A stretch of DNA of 64,000 bases from Gallaecimonas pentaromativorans (GTDB lineage Bacteria; Pseudomonadota; Gammaproteobacteria; Enterobacterales; Gallaecimonadaceae), in assembly GCF_003751625.1 (NCBI RefSeq), contig NZ_RJUL01000012.1, positions 62,001-126,000 of the forward strand. The letters are read 5' to 3'. The position numbers were made by a program, and so were the translations under genes. The notes under the pieces were generated by a model that worked only from the letters and a program-made list of their open reading frames with translations, searched no databases and was not told the origin of the DNA. Below, piece by piece: positions 30,375-38,336 of the stretch (its first letter is position 1; each line of letters begins with the position of its first letter).

Positions 30375-30402
30375 AGGCCCGGTTAACCGGGCCTGTCTCT
30401 TT
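30375..30402 (+). terminator. Terminator after the SurE/lipoprotein unit
   Basis: AGGCCCGG-TTAA-CCGGGCCT is followed by GTCTCTTTTGT. Confidence 0.75.
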
Positions 30403-30443
30403 TGTCTTCAGGTGCTTGCCTAAAGCTTTTGTTTTGATAACAT

Positions 30444-30462
30444 AACTTTCAAATCGAAACTT
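30444..30462. promoter_or_regulatory. Putative GlmR operator in the glmR promoter region
   Basis: AACTTTC-AAA-TCGAAACTT is an imperfect inverted repeat with TTTCGA-type half-sites, as used by many DeoR-family repressors. It lies 12 bases before the glmR start. A matching copy on the opposite strand lies inside the glmR coding region at 30694-30712. Confidence 0.6.
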
Positions 30463-30473
30463 AACTATCTGCA

Positions 30474-31247
30474 ATGGCCAAACGCAACACCCTCCAGCGC
30501 CGTCACACCATACTTCATCTACTTGATAAACAAGGTGAAGTGTCGGTTGAGCAACTGTCCTCCCACTTTGCTACCTCGGAAGTGACCATCCGCAAGGATC
30601 TGGCCGAACTGGAACGTAATGGCCTGTTGTTGCGCCGCTATGGGGGTGCCGTGCCGCTGCCTTCCGAACTGGTGCAACAGCAAAGCGATCAAGAAGTTTC
30701 GAAGCGAAAGTTAGCTATTGGCGAGCTGGCCGCCAGCCGTATCCGCGACCATAACCGCATCATCATGGATTTCGGCTCCACCACGGCGGCCATGATCCCG
30801 CACCTCAACGACAAGCGCGGCCTGGTGGTGATGACCAACAGCCTCACCATGGCCCAGGCCCTTCGCGAGCTGGAAAACGAGCCCACCCTGTTGATGACCG
30901 GCGGCACCTGGGACCCTCACACCGAGGCCTTCCAGGGCCAGGTGGCTGAGTCGGTGCTCCGGGCCTACGACTTTGATCAGCTGTTTATCGGCTGCGACGG
31001 CATCGACCCGGCCCGCGGCACCACCACCTTCAACGAGTTGCTGGGGCTGTCGCGGGTGATGAGCGAAGTGGCCCGCGAAGTGATAGTGGTGGCCGAAGCC
31101 GACAAGCTGGGCCGCAAGATCCCCAATCTGGAACTGCCCTGGTCGGCAGTTTCGATACTTATTACCGATGACCGCCTGGATGAGGCGGCCAAAACCCAAA
31201 TCGAGGCCCAGGGCACCACCGTGCTTTGCGCCAAAATCAAGGAGTAA
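30474..31247 (+). CDS. glmR: DeoR-family transcriptional regulator GlmR-like
   Basis: The protein has 257 residues. An N-terminal winged helix-turn-helix ([43 protein letters not shown]) is followed by a DeoR-type sugar-phosphate sensor domain ([42 protein letters not shown]). In Pseudomonas a DeoR-type gene between glmU and glmS is called glmR and represses glmS; position and family match here. The ATG at 30474 was chosen as the first of the open frame. glmS starts 4 bases after the stop, so the two are one transcript. Two matching operator-like repeats suggest autoregulation. Confidence 0.85.
   Translation: MAKRNTLQRRHTILHLLDKQGEVSVEQLSSHFATSEVTIRKDLAELERNGLLLRRYGGAVPLPSELVQQQSDQEVSKRKLAIGELAASRIRDHNRIIMDFGSTTAAMIPHLNDKRGLVVMTNSLTMAQALRELENEPTLLMTGGTWDPHTEAFQGQVAESVLRAYDFDQLFIGCDGIDPARGTTTFNELLGLSRVMSEVAREVIVVAEADKLGRKIPNLELPWSAVSILITDDRLDEAAKTQIEAQGTTVLCAKIKE
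30694..30712. promoter_or_regulatory. Second GlmR operator-like copy inside glmR
   Basis: AAGTTTCGA-AGC-GAAAGTT, read on the minus strand, matches the upstream site at 30444-30462 at every position except the three-base spacer. The two sites are 250 bases apart, a distance compatible with repression through a DNA loop. Confidence 0.5.
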
Positions 31248-31251
31248 ACCC

Positions 31252-33057
31252 ATGTGTGGCATTGTTGGCGCTGTTGCTCAGCGCGATGTGGCAGAGATCC
31301 TGGTTGAAGGCCTCAAGCGCTTGGAATATCGCGGTTACGATTCAGCTGGTGTGGCCGTGGTCAGCCAACAGGGCGACTTAGGCCGTACCCGTCGCCTCGG
31401 CAAGGTGCAGGCTCTGGCCGATGCCCTGGCAGAAGCGCCCCTTACAGGTGGCACCGGTATTGCCCATACCCGCTGGGCCACCCACGGTGTGCCTTCCGAA
31501 GCCAACGCCCACCCCCATGTTTCACATGAAACCTTGGCTGTGGTGCATAACGGCATCATCGAAAACTACGAAACCCTGCGCCAGTCCCTGCAAGCCCTGG
31601 GTTATGTGTTTACCTCCCAGACCGACACCGAAGTCATTGCCCACCTGGTGCACCATGAGCTGAAAACCGCCGCCAGCCTGCTGGCAGCGGTGCAAAGCGC
31701 CGTCAAACAACTGCACGGCGCCTACGGCATGGTGGTGATGGACAAGACCGACCCCGAGCGCCTTATCGCTGCCCGTAGCGGCAGCCCGCTGGTGATTGGT
31801 TTTGGTATTGGCGAGAACTTCCTGGCCTCCGACCAACTGGCGTTGCTGCCGGTGACCCGCAAGTTTGCCTTCCTGGAAGAAGGCGACGTGGCCGAAGTGA
31901 CCCGCCACGAAGTGAACATCTTTAATACCAGCGGCCAGCCGGTGGTGCGCGAAGCGGCCGAGACCGATCTCAAGCACGACAGCGGCGACAAAGGCCCTTA
32001 TCGCCACTACATGCTCAAAGAAATTCACGAGCAGCCCATCGCCATTCGCAACACCCTCGAAGGCCGCCTGGTGGGCGACAGCCTGACCCTGGCTGAACTG
32101 GGGGATCTCTCCGATATTCAACATGTACAGATCATCGCCTGCGGTACCAGCTACCACGCCGGTATGGTGGCCCGTTACTGGATTGAAGACATCGCCGGCA
32201 TCAGCTGCAACGTCGAAATTGCCTCCGAGTTCCGCTACCGCAAATCCGTGACCCGCCCCGGCTCCTTGCTGGTCACCATTTCCCAGAGCGGCGAAACCGC
32301 CGACACCCTGGCCGCCCTGCGCCTGGCTAAGGAGATTGGCTACGCCAAGACCCTCACCATCTGCAACGTGCCTGGCTCGTCCCTGGTGCGCGAATCTGAC
32401 TTGGCCCTGATGACCCGCGCCGGCGCCGAAATTGGCGTCGCCTCCACCAAGGCCTTTACCACCCAACTCACCGGCCTGCTGATGCTGACCGCCGCCCTCG
32501 GCCAAGGCCCGGCCCAGCAAGTGCGCATCGCCCTGGCCCTGCACAAGCTGCCGGCCCTGATTGAAAGCGCCCTGACCCTAGACAAACAAATCGAAGCCCT
32601 GGCCGAATGCTTTGCCGAGAAGCACCACGCCCTGTTCCTGGGCCGTGGCGACCAATACCCCATCGCCATGGAAGGGGCGCTCAAGCTCAAAGAAATCAGC
32701 TACATCCACGCCGAAGCCTACGCTGCCGGCGAGCTGAAACACGGCCCCCTGGCGCTGATTGACGCCGACATGCCAATCATCGTGGTTGCCCCCAATAACG
32801 ATTTGGTAGAGAAGCTCAAATCCAACATCGAGGAAGTGCGCGCCCGTGGCGGCGAGCTGTACGTGTTCGCCGATATGGACGCCGCCATCAGCCCTGCCGC
32901 CAACATGCAGGTGCTGAGCGTGCCCCACTGCGACGAAGTGCTGGCCCCCATCCTCTACACCCTGCCGCTGCAGCTTTTGAGCTACCACGTGGCCATCATC
33001 AAGGGCACCGACGTGGACCAGCCCCGCAACCTGGCTAAATCTGTGACGGTGGAATAA
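31252..33057 (+). CDS. glmS: Glutamine--fructose-6-phosphate aminotransferase GlmS
   Basis: The protein has 601 residues from ATG 31252 ([12 protein letters not shown]) with AAGGAG 7 bases upstream; Cys2 becomes the N-terminal nucleophile. The glutaminase domain ([21 protein letters not shown]) is followed by two SIS domains ([30 protein letters not shown]) and the C-terminal LAKSVTVE. It makes glucosamine-6-phosphate, the first step to UDP-GlcNAc completed by GlmU. It is probably controlled by the upstream glmR. A degenerate parS-like sequence lies inside the gene at 31518-31533. Confidence 0.98.
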   Translation: MCGIVGAVAQRDVAEILVEGLKRLEYRGYDSAGVAVVSQQGDLGRTRRLGKVQALADALAEAPLTGGTGIAHTRWATHGVPSEANAHPHVSHETLAVVHNGIIENYETLRQSLQALGYVFTSQTDTEVIAHLVHHELKTAASLLAAVQSAVKQLHGAYGMVVMDKTDPERLIAARSGSPLVIGFGIGENFLASDQLALLPVTRKFAFLEEGDVAEVTRHEVNIFNTSGQPVVREAAETDLKHDSGDKGPYRHYMLKEIHEQPIAIRNTLEGRLVGDSLTLAELGDLSDIQHVQIIACGTSYHAGMVARYWIEDIAGISCNVEIASEFRYRKSVTRPGSLLVTISQSGETADTLAALRLAKEIGYAKTLTICNVPGSSLVRESDLALMTRAGAEIGVASTKAFTTQLTGLLMLTAALGQGPAQQVRIALALHKLPALIESALTLDKQIEALAECFAEKHHALFLGRGDQYPIAMEGALKLKEISYIHAEAYAAGELKHGPLALIDADMPIIVVAPNNDLVEKLKSNIEEVRARGGELYVFADMDAAISPAANMQVLSVPHCDEVLAPILYTLPLQLLSYHVAIIKGTDVDQPRNLAKSVTVE

Positions 33058-33082
33058 CCCAACCGATCAGCAAAAAGCCCCC

Positions 33083-33145
33083 TTGTGGGATGAAAATAAA
33101 GTGTCATCCCACAATAAAAAGCCCGCCTTTTGGCGGGCTTTCTTT
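33083..33145 (+). terminator. Tandem hairpins after glmS
   Basis: A perfect 11-bp stem TTGTGGGATGA/TCATCCCACAA (33083-33114) is followed by an intrinsic terminator AAAGCCCGCC-TTTT-GGCGGGCTTT (33118-33141). Confidence 0.85.
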
Positions 33146-33400
33146 ATGTAGAGTATTGACTAAATAGCTGTGCCGAATAGTAGATCACCCCGAAACCCAG
33201 CAATGCCCCAGTTTTCGGAGGTTGTAGTGGCATGGGCTGGTTCACAATTAGGAACAGTTATTTAGCCAGTATTGGATAGGCTCCGTTAGATAAAGGTAAG
33301 TACTCACAGTGTTAAAAATTGATTTGATATTAAAACTCCATTTTTTGGATTAGGAGTGTGGGTAAAAAATCCATAAAAAAGTAGATTTTAAACAAAATCC
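33146..33400. other. AT-rich gene-free stretch
   Basis: No gene, RNA or clear promoter is seen here. The base composition becomes noticeably more AT-rich than in the preceding core genes, marking the left side of an accessory segment. Confidence 0.5.
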
Positions 33401-34588
33401 TTAAGCCGTGTGAACATTCGATTCTGGCATGAGAGGGATATTTACTTTTTTAATTTCCAGTGTCGTTATATTGGCTTTCTCAGCCGTCAATATCGTCTTG
33501 TTAAAAATATCAGAGCCTATTTCACTGGCTGCCAAGTCAATACCGTCTTTTAGCTCGATATTTAATGAATGCTCGCCGATACAGCCAAAGATAATCGGGT
33601 CGGTGTGATTAAAGAGCCCATAGCAGCGGGCACCGGCAGCATCGGCCAGATGCAGCGGGCCTGTATCGGCGCTGATAAATCCGTCCAGCGCCGCCAGGGT
33701 GGCCGCCAGTTGGCGAAGATCAGGGCAGCTAAAGGTTTGGCTGTGGGGATGAAGGGGCGCAGAAATGTCCGCGCAGGTCAGCTCTATCCACTTTATCTGG
33801 CCGTGTTTTTCAGTCCTTTCTAAAAGACGCTGCCAGTCCTTATCGTCAAGAGCCTTATTACCTCTGGCGCCGCGAAAATAGGCAACAACCGGGCCGGTAA
33901 AGTCGCCACGTAGTAGCTTGGCTTGCTGCCGGCCCGCGGCTATTTCCGCCGGGGATAATTGCAATTGATGGCAGTGGATATCTGGCTTGGCATCGATAAG
34001 AGGTAGCGCGGCAAAGGCGGCATGGCATTGGCGTTTTGCAACCGTCATCGAGTGCTTGAAGATCAAGTGCCTTTTGCCAAAATGACGGGCCTTCTTGTTG
34101 CGGCCGTGGATAAAGGCGGCCAGCAGGGTGTCGGTGGAAGAGCTGTAGGGCATCAGCAATAAATCGTAATGCTGGCGCCGTAAGTCGCGGATGACTTTTA
34201 TGGCCCTTGGCAAGCGGCCCTTGCCGGTCAGGTTGGTGTGGTAGATTTGCCTAATCCCTAATCCTGCAAAAAGAGGATTCTGCCAAGCTGCATGCACCAG
34301 CAGATCGATCTCAGCATGGGGGTAACGTTTTTTAAGCATCCTTAAGAAAGGGATAAGAAATAACATATTGCCAATGCGTTTATTGGTTCTCATCAGCAGT
34401 ATCTGCTTTACCTGGCCCTCTTCCAAAGGCTGGCTGTCTATTTTGGAAAAATGAGACAGCCAACGGAGTAACCACCCATCCATGATCTTGGTATGACGAC
34501 GGCGGTATTTATCAAAATGTCTTAATAAATTTTTAATGTGACCCATGACATTGCACTCGGATTGGAAAAGCCAGCCGAGCATCGTCAT
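33401..34588 (-). CDS. Glycosyltransferase family 9 (heptosyltransferase-like)
   Basis: The protein has 395 residues if started at 34588; ATG 34546 (MGHIKNLL, 381 residues) is an alternative and neither has a good ribosome site. Family marks are QILLMRTNKRIGNMLFLIPFLRMLKKRYP near the N-terminus, a YDLLLMPYSS segment, and the C-terminal sugar-nucleotide-binding region FISADTGPLHLADAAGARCYGLFNHTDP. GT9 enzymes add heptose or related sugars to LPS core. The G-RTDAVGD type motif seen in WaaC/WaaF is altered here. The exact acceptor is unknown. Confidence 0.8.
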   Translation of the reverse strand: MTMLGWLFQSECNVMGHIKNLLRHFDKYRRRHTKIMDGWLLRWLSHFSKIDSQPLEEGQVKQILLMRTNKRIGNMLFLIPFLRMLKKRYPHAEIDLLVHAAWQNPLFAGLGIRQIYHTNLTGKGRLPRAIKVIRDLRRQHYDLLLMPYSSSTDTLLAAFIHGRNKKARHFGKRHLIFKHSMTVAKRQCHAAFAALPLIDAKPDIHCHQLQLSPAEIAAGRQQAKLLRGDFTGPVVAYFRGARGNKALDDKDWQRLLERTEKHGQIKWIELTCADISAPLHPHSQTFSCPDLRQLAATLAALDGFISADTGPLHLADAAGARCYGLFNHTDPIIFGCIGEHSLNIELKDGIDLAASEIGSDIFNKTILTAEKANITTLEIKKVNIPLMPESNVHTA

Positions 34589-34878
34589 GGATAATTAAAA
34601 GTCTATTAAGAAATTGCCTCGCTAAAAATGGAACCTGGCCGAGATATTGAATTGAAATTGACAACTAACTCATTGATTGCCAAAGATAGTGGTTCATTAA
34701 GATAAAAGTAAGGCTTGGGTGTAAGAAGCCAACCACAAAGAATAGTTCAAATTTAAAATAAAAGAGCGTCGTCGCACATTGTCATGAAAAATACATTTAG
34801 AATCTACACTCAAATCCTAACACTTTCTTAATATTTGATTCCTAGGGTACACAAAAAATCGCAAAGGCTTGGGCTTGC
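34589..34878. other. AT-rich divergent intergenic region
   Basis: 290 bases separate divergent glycosyltransferase genes. The stretch is rich in A/T and must hold both promoters, but no strong -35/-10 pair or operator is evident. Confidence 0.45.
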
Positions 34879-36504
34879 ATGATCCAACAACGAGAATCTT
34901 CTCTACACGCAACAACCATTGAGCGTAGCAATGGATTGGGGGCCGATATCGGCTTATTTGGTCATCGCCAGGGGCTATTGATGCTCTGGCTGATGGGGCT
35001 GGCGGTGGTCTGTGTCCGGTTGCTGGCCTTTCCACTGCTCCCGGTGGACGAAACCCGCTACCTATCGGTGGCCTGGGAGATGCACCAGTCATCCAACTGG
35101 CTGGTGCCGCACATCAACGGCGAACCTTACCCGCAAAAACCGCCGCTGATGTTCTGGTTGCTCAATATCGGCTGGTTACTGGGTATTGGCAGTGATTTCC
35201 TGTCGCGGCTTGTGGTGCCTATGGCGGGGTTGATGAACGTGCTGGCGCTGCGGGCCTTGATTGTCAGCGTTGCTCCCCGCCAGCAACAGCTGGCCGCCCT
35301 TAGCCCCTGGTTGCTGCTGGGGGCTTTCTCCTGGCAGGTATTCATGGCGCTGACCATGTTTGACATGCTGGTCTGCCTGTTTTTGCTGCTGGCGTTAACC
35401 AGCCTGTTCAAGGCTCAGCAAAACCGTTATTGGGCGGTGGTGAGCGGCATTGCGGTGGGCCTTGGCATGCTGACCAAGGGACCGGTCTTTTTGCTTTATT
35501 GGTTGCCCATTGGCCTGAGCGCCTTTTACTGGCGGCCCGAGCATCTGGCGTTGAAGCGTTGGTACCAAGGCCTGGCGATGGCGACGGTAGTCGGTATCGC
35601 GGTGATATTGGCGTGGGCCATTCCAGCCGCCATGGCTGGCGGCAGCGATTACGCCCAGGCCATTTTCTGGAGGCAGTCGGCAGGCCGGGTGGCCAATGCC
35701 TTTGCCCACACCCGCCCCTGGTATTGGTACCTGATGTTGCTGCCGCTGTTCTTGCTGCCCTGGGTAGCCATGCCTTTTTGGAAGGGCCGCATCGCTGCCG
35801 CGCCATGGCAGCGCTTTGTGCTGTGCGGCTTTTTTCCGCAACTGGTGCTGTTTAGCATCATCAGCTCCAAGCAGTTGCATTATCTCATTCCCACCTTCCC
35901 CTTTGCGGCGGTCTGGTTGGCCGGAAAATGGCTGGAGTTGCCTGGGCGCCGCTGGGGCTTTATGGCGCTGTTGGTGGCCTTTGCGGCGGCTATCGGCTTT
36001 TTGCCGGAGCTACTGGCCCATTCCTTCCCAGGCAGCGCCGTGCCGGGTGCGATGCGCTGGATGGCGTTGTTGCCGCTGCTGCTGGCGGCCTGGGTATACC
36101 GGCGGCCCTTTGCAATGCTGGTGGCCTTCCCGCTGACGGTGCAGCTGCTGTTGTGCCTGGCCGGGCCGGTGATCCGCCCCTATTACGACTTCAAACCCTT
36201 TGCCCAGCAGATAACCCAGATGCAGGACCAAGGCACGCCGGTGGCCTATATCGGCCACTACGCTAACCAGTTCCGCTTTTTAGGGCGCGGAGATAGGGAC
36301 TTGGTCGCGCTGGGCAAGCCCGCTGACGTGCAAGCCTGGGCCAGCCAGCACCCACAAGGCCTGTTGGTGGCAGTGGTCAAAAAACCCAGCGAGCAGATGC
36401 GCCGCCTTGCCACCGAGGTTTACCCCTATCGGACCCGGTTCTTCGTGCTGATGCCAAGCCGCGATTGGCTGATGCTCGATACCGCCGCCGAAGACGAGGA
36501 GTAA
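34879..36504 (+). CDS. Membrane glycosyltransferase, GT39/ArnT-like
   Basis: The protein has 541 residues and about ten to twelve membrane helices. The first periplasmic loop has PLLPVDETRYLSVAWEMHQS, including the DE pair that is catalytic in the PMT/ArnT family, followed by HINGEPYPQKPPLMFWLL, the typical KPPL motif. A C-terminal periplasmic domain of about 130 residues follows. ArnT-type enzymes transfer a sugar from undecaprenyl phosphate to lipid A. The acceptor here could be lipid A, another glycolipid or a protein. It is divergent from a GT9 gene, suggesting a small LPS-modification island. Confidence 0.85.
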   Translation: MIQQRESSLHATTIERSNGLGADIGLFGHRQGLLMLWLMGLAVVCVRLLAFPLLPVDETRYLSVAWEMHQSSNWLVPHINGEPYPQKPPLMFWLLNIGWLLGIGSDFLSRLVVPMAGLMNVLALRALIVSVAPRQQQLAALSPWLLLGAFSWQVFMALTMFDMLVCLFLLLALTSLFKAQQNRYWAVVSGIAVGLGMLTKGPVFLLYWLPIGLSAFYWRPEHLALKRWYQGLAMATVVGIAVILAWAIPAAMAGGSDYAQAIFWRQSAGRVANAFAHTRPWYWYLMLLPLFLLPWVAMPFWKGRIAAAPWQRFVLCGFFPQLVLFSIISSKQLHYLIPTFPFAAVWLAGKWLELPGRRWGFMALLVAFAAAIGFLPELLAHSFPGSAVPGAMRWMALLPLLLAAWVYRRPFAMLVAFPLTVQLLLCLAGPVIRPYYDFKPFAQQITQMQDQGTPVAYIGHYANQFRFLGRGDRDLVALGKPADVQAWASQHPQGLLVAVVKKPSEQMRRLATEVYPYRTRFFVLMPSRDWLMLDTAAEDEE

Positions 36505-36812
36505 TGCCATAAGCCCAATGCCCGGCTTCGGCCGGGCATTGCACATTAGCGGTGTTAGCCAAAGCTCCAACTCTTTTATCGGCGCAAACCTTACTTCAAT
36601 CCTTACCAAACAATCACATAGGTTAAATTTGGCCGGTATCGCCAATCGCTGTTTAGGCGTCTGGCGCCGCTAAATTTTTAGATGACGATCACATAAAGCC
36701 CTGGGCCTGTCTTTTGATACAGGTTCGACGTAATGTCACCGTTGTTAATGTTTTGTTGCCGTCTTGAGGAGTGTCGGCATCAACCCATTGATAATACGTA
36801 AGGGAATAAAAA
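36505..36812 (+). promoter_or_regulatory. Leader and promoter region of the RiPP cluster
   Basis: A hairpin CAATGCCCGGC/GCCGGGCATTG (36516-36541) follows the glycosyltransferase gene. The remaining stretch of about 270 bases is AT-rich and carries no gene. It should contain the promoter of the precursor gene; a GATAAT at 36790-36795 is a possible -10, without a well-spaced -35. AAGGGA lies 8 bases before the precursor ATG. Confidence 0.45.
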
Positions 36813-36992
36813 ATGAATTTACAGGAAAAACTGGCTCAGCGCCTGAATGTATCTGCCGACAAGCAAAATGAAATCGTTGAGCTGCGTGAAGAGCACCTGG
36901 AAATGATCAGCGGTGCCGCGGCCCATGGTTCTGCCCATGGTTCCGGCCACGCCTCTGGCCACCTTTCTGTTGGTAAAGAAATCGCCGAGTAA
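36813..36992 (+). CDS. RiPP precursor peptide with four H-x-S motifs
   Basis: The peptide has 59 residues with ATG at 36813 and AAGGGA upstream. Residues 1-35 look like a double-glycine-type leader, rich in Glu/Leu, with LEMISGA just before the expected cleavage after Gly34-Ala35. The remaining 24 residues form the core: AAHGSAHGSGHASGHLSVG followed by KEIAE. The core has His at 38, 42, 46 and 50, each followed by x-Ser (HGS, HGS, HAS, HLS), at an exact four-residue period. Downstream genes encode a radical SAM/SPASM enzyme, a HExxH-type putative hydroxylase and a peptidase-containing exporter, which together mark a RiPP. Three-residue cyclophanes (triceptides) on aromatic or His-x-x motifs are the closest known precedent. 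The actual modification is unknown. Confidence 0.88.
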   Translation: MNLQEKLAQRLNVSADKQNEIVELREEHLEMISGAAAHGSAHGSGHASGHLSVGKEIAE

Positions 36993-37004
36993 TTATTTGG
37001 CGTT

Positions 37005-37034
37005 AAAGGTATGGAGTATGTCCATACCTTTTTT
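37005..37034 (+). terminator. Intrinsic terminator or attenuator between precursor and radical SAM gene
   Basis: A 10-bp stem AAAGGTATGG/CCATACCTTT with a seven-base loop is followed by three further T, giving a six-T run. Such partial terminators are common after RiPP precursor genes, where they keep the precursor in excess of its enzymes. Confidence 0.8.
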
Positions 37035-37064
37035 AAAATTAATAAAATAAAAGCAGGAGAAATT

Positions 37065-38321
37065 ATGCCGTCGCCAAGGAAAGGTATCGATATCGTACTG
37101 AAAATATCTGAAAGGTGTAATTTGGCCTGTACCTATTGTTATTTTTTCTTTCAGGAAATGGATACCCATAAGGAAAATACCGCTGTTATTAAAATGTCTA
37201 CTGTTGAGCAACTGGTTTTATTTGTCCGGCAAGCGGTAGATGAGATAGGCCTTTCGTCAGTGAATATTGGTCTACATGGCGGTGAACCGCTACTGATGAA
37301 AAAAAGCCACTTTGAAAATATCTGCCGCACCCTTTCTGAGGGTATTAAGCCCTATTGCTCGTTGAAGTTAATGTGCCAGACCAACGGTACCTTGGTTGAC
37401 GATCAGTGGCTTGCCATCTTCGAAAAATACCAGGTCCACGTAGGGGTCAGTATCGACGGTCCCAAAGCTATTCATGACAAAAGCCGAATCGACCACAACG
37501 GTAAAGGCAGCTACGACGAGACGGTCAGAGGCATTCGGATGTTGGCCGAGGCGGCTAAAAGTGGCCGTATTCCCTCTACCGGTGCATTGTGCGTAGCCAA
37601 TGTAGAAGCCGACGGTGGCGAGCTGGTCAAGCATATGCACCAAGAGCTGGGCATTAAGAACTTCGATCTGCTTTTCCCAAGAGAAGGCCATGACAGCTCG
37701 TTAAAGCAGCAACAGGATAAATGGATCCGCTATTTTAAAGAGGTACTGGACTACTGGTCGGAGAATCAAAAAAATAACAAGCTTTACATGAATACCCTTA
37801 ATCGTATTCTGGAAATGATGCTGACCGAACAGCATGCAGAATGCCTGGATGAGTATAAATCCATGCAGCACAATATCATTAATGTCAGCAGCGAAGGTCA
37901 GCTTGGGGTGGACGATAATATCCTGTCCTTGGATAATGCGCTTCTTGATAAGAATGTCACTATTTTCAATACCTCGCTTAACCAGTTTCTAAGTAGCCAA
38001 CTTTGGCAATCTCTTATTACCGCCATTGATGAAAAGCCCCAGGGATGTGACGGCTGTGAATGGTTCCGCTCATGCCGAGGTGGTGCCCTTTTCAACCGTT
38101 ATCAACGAGGTAAAGGTTTTAAACAGAACACAGTATTTTGCGAGACCATGGATTTTATCCACAATTATATTGCGCAGTATTTGGTGGATAAGGGGCTCTC
38201 TCTTGAAGAGCTGAGTAACGTGCTTTCCAAAGATCCTGGGTATCTGGCAAAAAATGGCTTGAATACCACTATTGCCAGAGCCGCAGCCAGAGACGTCGAG
38301 ATTATTCGTGTCAGCTTGTGA
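37065..38321 (+). CDS. Radical SAM/SPASM peptide maturase
   Basis: The protein has 418 residues from ATG 37065, chosen for AGGAG 5 bases upstream; a longer frame from 37011 would begin inside the terminator hairpin. The radical SAM cluster motif CxxxCxxC is CNLACTYC (Cys18, Cys22, Cys25). The SAM-contact GGEP is at 72-75. The C-terminal SPASM/twitch region has Cys328, Cys331, Cys337 and Cys359 (CDGCEWFRSC and a later FC), resembling maturases of the FxsB/GrrM/XyeB class. It probably forms a carbon-carbon or similar crosslink on the His/Ser core of the precursor encoded just upstream. A classical sulfatase-maturase role is less likely, as no sulfatase gene is nearby. Confidence 0.9.
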   Translation: MPSPRKGIDIVLKISERCNLACTYCYFFFQEMDTHKENTAVIKMSTVEQLVLFVRQAVDEIGLSSVNIGLHGGEPLLMKKSHFENICRTLSEGIKPYCSLKLMCQTNGTLVDDQWLAIFEKYQVHVGVSIDGPKAIHDKSRIDHNGKGSYDETVRGIRMLAEAAKSGRIPSTGALCVANVEADGGELVKHMHQELGIKNFDLLFPREGHDSSLKQQQDKWIRYFKEVLDYWSENQKNNKLYMNTLNRILEMMLTEQHAECLDEYKSMQHNIINVSSEGQLGVDDNILSLDNALLDKNVTIFNTSLNQFLSSQLWQSLITAIDEKPQGCDGCEWFRSCRGGALFNRYQRGKGFKQNTVFCETMDFIHNYIAQYLVDKGLSLEELSNVLSKDPGYLAKNGLNTTIARAAARDVEIIRVSL

Positions 38322-38336
38322 AAAAGGACTTTCAGC

